This document shows, one piece after another, positions 13,118 through 14,203 of a stretch of DNA of 14,203 bases (its first letter is position 1; every line of letters starts with the position of its first letter). The notes under the pieces are model-generated. The model ran no database searches. It was not told where the DNA came from and saw only the letters and a program-made list of their open reading frames with translations. This stretch comes from DATBSK01 sp964532485 (GTDB lineage Bacteria; Actinomycetota; Acidimicrobiia; IMCC26256; PALSA-555). Position numbers and translations under genes: made by a program. The stretch is from NCBI GenBank assembly GCA_964532485.1, contig CAZHKE010000067.1, forward strand, positions 1 to 14,203, read 5' to 3'.

Positions 13118-14203
<1,086 letters not shown>

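Overview
The window is very GC-rich and gene-dense. Start codons are often GTG (once TTG), and neighbouring genes overlap by 4 bases (ATGA, GTGA or TTGA). A DUF3499-type protein and a tight-adherence (Tad/Flp) pilus operon without an outer-membrane secretin point to a monoderm actinobacterium. Acidimicrobiia or a relative is my best guess, as an inference from overall character and not from a marker gene.

Left edge (1-286): the 3' end of a tRNA (Arg-like), then a short stretch that reads like the N-terminal arm-binding domain of a tyrosine integrase. This looks like a decayed integration scar. It is followed by an RNA leader with mutually exclusive pairings ahead of the pilin gene.

287-8946, plus strand: one compact Tad pilus operon. 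In order: Flp prepilin, TadE-like minor pilin, a TadG-like protein, a possible 41-aa small protein, CpaB/RcpC, TadZ/CpaE, the TadA/CpaF ATPase, a protein fusing a secreted von Willebrand A domain to TadB, TadC, and the prepilin peptidase. The ATPase (TadA) sits on a TadB/TadC membrane platform, TadZ places the machine, CpaB links it to the envelope, and the peptidase processes Flp and TadE after the G in their G|xxxxE motifs. A long hairpin between flp and tadE probably lets the major pilin be expressed more strongly than the machinery. The vWA adhesin-type domain, often carried by TadG elsewhere, is here on TadB.

9003-13027, minus strand, convergent to the pilus operon: a PYROXD2/phytoene-dehydrogenase-like FAD oxidoreductase, a DUF3499 zinc-ligand protein, a membrane-anchored SLT-type lytic transglycosylase and an amidase-signature hydrolase. 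The last three are joined by 4-base stop/start overlaps.

13033-13117: two inverted copies of a 38-nt palindromic element fill the gap between the oxidoreductase and the next gene, as in a bacterial interspersed mosaic (REP-like) element.

13118-14203, minus strand: the C-terminal part of a CoA-acylating methylmalonate-semialdehyde dehydrogenase (MmsA), cut by the window edge.
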